Assembly: GCA_041479575.1 (NCBI GenBank)
Contig: JBGOYH010000136.1
Coordinates: forward strand, 1 to 5,947
Source of the DNA: DASPPK01 sp041479575
GTDB taxonomy: Archaea > Thermoproteota > Bathyarchaeia > Bathyarchaeales > Bathycorpusculaceae
Direction of reading: 5' to 3'
Length of the DNA stretch: 5,947 nt
The notes beneath the pieces are model-generated. The model was given only the letters and a program-made list of their open reading frames with translations, ran no database searches and was not told where the DNA came from. Shown one piece after another: positions 4,986 through 5,947 of the stretch. Positions within the stretch are counted from its first letter, which is position 1. Each line of letters begins with the position of its first letter. A program made the translations under genes and the position numbers.

Positions 4986-5630
4986 ATGGAATCCAGATTG
5001 TTGCAGAAACTCGTCAACAAATCAATGACAAAAGAAGAACTCTTGCAGAAGGTCAATCGTAACTTTGACCTGCTTCCTGAAGTGGTCAAAGGCGTCTCCT
5101 CACCAAAAGCCACAATCAGATATGGTTGCGCCAAGGTACTGATGGACCTAAGTGAGAAACACCCAGAAAAACTGTATCCTTACATGGATTTTTTCACAAG
5201 CCTCTTAGACAGCAAATACAGAATCCTCACATGGAACGCCATGGCCATAATAGCAAACCTCGCCCGGGTTGACAAGGACCAGAAGTTTGATGCCATATTC
5301 GACAAGTACTACAGCTTCATGAATGACCCATACATGGTCACCGTAGCCAGTGTCGTTGGCCACTCCAGTAAAATCGCAGTGGCAAAACCATATTTAATCC
5401 AAAAAATAACAAACGAGCTTCTGAAAGTCGAAAACATGGCGACAACGCCACATCTGACAGAAGAGTGCAAGAGGGTCATAGCCGAAAAAACCATCGAATC
5501 CTTTGACAAGTTCTTTGATCAAGTCAACACCCAAGACAGAGTGATTTCCTTCGTAAAGAAGAATTTCCACAGCCCGCGAGAGACTCTCAGACAGGTAGCA
5601 GAGAATTTCATCGCAAAATGGGACAAGTAA
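4986..5630 (+). CDS. HEAT-like helical repeat protein, 214 aa
   Basis: A soluble all-helical protein, probably a protein-binding scaffold. After a helical N-terminus (1-25, KEELLQKV), paired helices with HEAT-like spacing occur at about 27-58 (LLPEVVKGVSSPKATIRYGCAKVLMDLS has the Pro/Arg pattern of such repeats), 63-95 (repeat with WNAMAIIANLARV), and about 102-130. A central part (about 130-180) is less regular. The last helices at about 184-212 (SPRETLRQVAENFI) look like one more repeat. There is no signal peptide, membrane helix or catalytic motif. I chose ATG 4986 over the in-frame GTG 4977 because of the GAGGTG at 4972-4977. The gene stands alone: a long gap lies upstream, and TAA 5628-5630 is followed two bases later by a GCGCGC repeat. 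The partner is unknown. Confidence 0.85.
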   Translation: MESRLLQKLVNKSMTKEELLQKVNRNFDLLPEVVKGVSSPKATIRYGCAKVLMDLSEKHPEKLYPYMDFFTSLLDSKYRILTWNAMAIIANLARVDKDQKFDAIFDKYYSFMNDPYMVTVASVVGHSSKIAVAKPYLIQKITNELLKVENMATTPHLTEECKRVIAEKTIESFDKFFDQVNTQDRVISFVKKNFHSPRETLRQVAENFIAKWDK

Positions 5631-5632
5631 CA

Positions 5633-5665
5633 TCGCGCGCTGCGTGTTTGGGGGTAAAGTTTTAT
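5633..5665 (+). repeat. GCGCGC repeat copy directly after the HEAT-like gene
   Basis: TCGCGCGC starts two bases after the stop codon and is followed by TGCGTGTTTGGGGGTAAAG and TTTTATCC. It matches the GCGCGC.TGCGTGTT start of the 3959 copy and a related T-rich end, with the middle diverged. A short GTTTGG (5645-5650) can pair with CCAAAC (5686-5691). Confidence 0.5.
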
Positions 5666-5685
5666 CCAGCCACCACCACCGCCAA

Positions 5686-5700
5686 CCAAACTTTTATTAA
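5686..5700 (+). promoter_or_regulatory. Archaeal TATA box for a leaderless transcript of the iron-sulfur protein gene
   Basis: CCAAACTTTTATTAA combines a BRE-like stretch and a TATA-like CTTTTATTA centred near 5695. The ATG at 5723 is about 27-28 bases further on, where archaeal transcription would start, and there is no Shine-Dalgarno sequence. That fits a leaderless mRNA and argues against the in-frame ATG at 5708. Confidence 0.55.
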
Positions 5701-5722
5701 AACGAACATGTTTTCGTCGGTT

Positions 5723-5947
5723 ATGGATAGATTTGTCGATGAACTGTTTGTTCGTTTGAGAGAACATGGCTATCAGGCACGAATGGTTTCCATCTCCCAT
5801 TTGCAACTGTTGCAGAAAGAGATAGACAGCCTCCGCAATCACGGCTTGCTCGACAGTGAGTTCTATCAACACCGCCTTGCTTGGTTCAGCTTCCAAGTTC
5901 CTGAAAACTTGCCGAAAGCGCAATCCTTGATTGTTGCCGCCGTCCCC
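5723..5947 (+). CDS. Probable epoxyqueuosine-reductase-like 4Fe-4S protein, N-terminal part
   Basis: 75 codons are visible before the right edge; no stop is reached. The N-terminus is helical (VDELFVRLREHGYQARMVSISHLQ). It is followed by a region ending in LPKAQSLIVAAVP, which matches the 'P-x-A-x-S-I/L-I-V-x-A-x-P' strand that opens the core of QueG-like and related double 4Fe-4S cluster proteins. The iron-sulfur cysteines would lie outside the window, so the call rests on this N-terminal pattern only. True QueG acts on epoxyqueuosine in tRNA; archaeal relatives are often of unknown role, so I give no gene symbol. The start ATG 5723 fits a leaderless transcript from the TATA box at about 5691-5699; an in-frame ATG at 5708 would sit too close to that box. 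Confidence 0.5.
   Translation, partial: MDRFVDELFVRLREHGYQARMVSISHLQLLQKEIDSLRNHGLLDSEFYQHRLAWFSFQVPENLPKAQSLIVAAVP

Noticed and set aside
1914..5640. Repeated GC-rich motifs considered as a CRISPR array
   Set aside because: Copies are irregularly spaced, in both orientations, diverged, and lack uniform spacers; no cas genes are present.

Overview
The window looks archaeal, most likely an uncultured Thermoproteota/TACK lineage such as Candidatus Bathyarchaeia. This rests on Shine-Dalgarno sequences of the GAGGTGAT type, a TATA box placed for a leaderless mRNA, a secreted peptidase ending in a VPEFP-type membrane anchor, and small membrane and LEA-like proteins. The lineage is inferred from style, not from a marker gene.

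Layout. 1-1693 (minus): a secreted PA-domain/M28 zinc peptidase with a TTG start, complete at its N-terminus and running off the left edge. 1694-2003: intergenic, with an 8-bp hairpin and a GCGCGC palindrome. 2004-2368 (plus): a small unrecognised gene whose coding signal changes to the -1 frame at a CCCAAAG heptamer near 2204-2210; this is either a one-base deletion or frameshifting. It also carries a 24-bp in-frame tandem duplication near its start. 2428-2595: a small element bounded by inverted repeats. 3754-2599 (minus): a two-gene unit of a membrane-anchored LEA/WHy-like protein followed by a four-helix membrane protein. 3959-4113: a 155-bp element with 47-bp terminal inverted repeats, holding a 14-codon ORF. 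4371-4114 (minus): a small two-helix membrane protein. 4372-4985: about 600 bp without an intact gene, holding further repeat copies and a stop-interrupted reading frame. 4986-5630 (plus): a HEAT-like helical repeat protein. 5723-5947 (plus): the start of a probable epoxyqueuosine-reductase-like iron-sulfur protein, cut by the right edge.

The most unusual feature is a family of dispersed repeats built on GCGCGC followed by TG..TGTTCCGAAA and, in the fuller copies, TGGTTAAAAATGG. About ten copies or partial copies lie outside or at the very ends of genes. Two pairs form TA-ended inverted-repeat elements like MITEs, a third pair encloses the decayed frame, and three gene stop codons sit 0-3 nt from a copy. 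The genes show no shared pathway. The three minus-strand membrane genes and the secreted peptidase suggest a cell-envelope theme, but no operon beyond the two-gene unit is evident.
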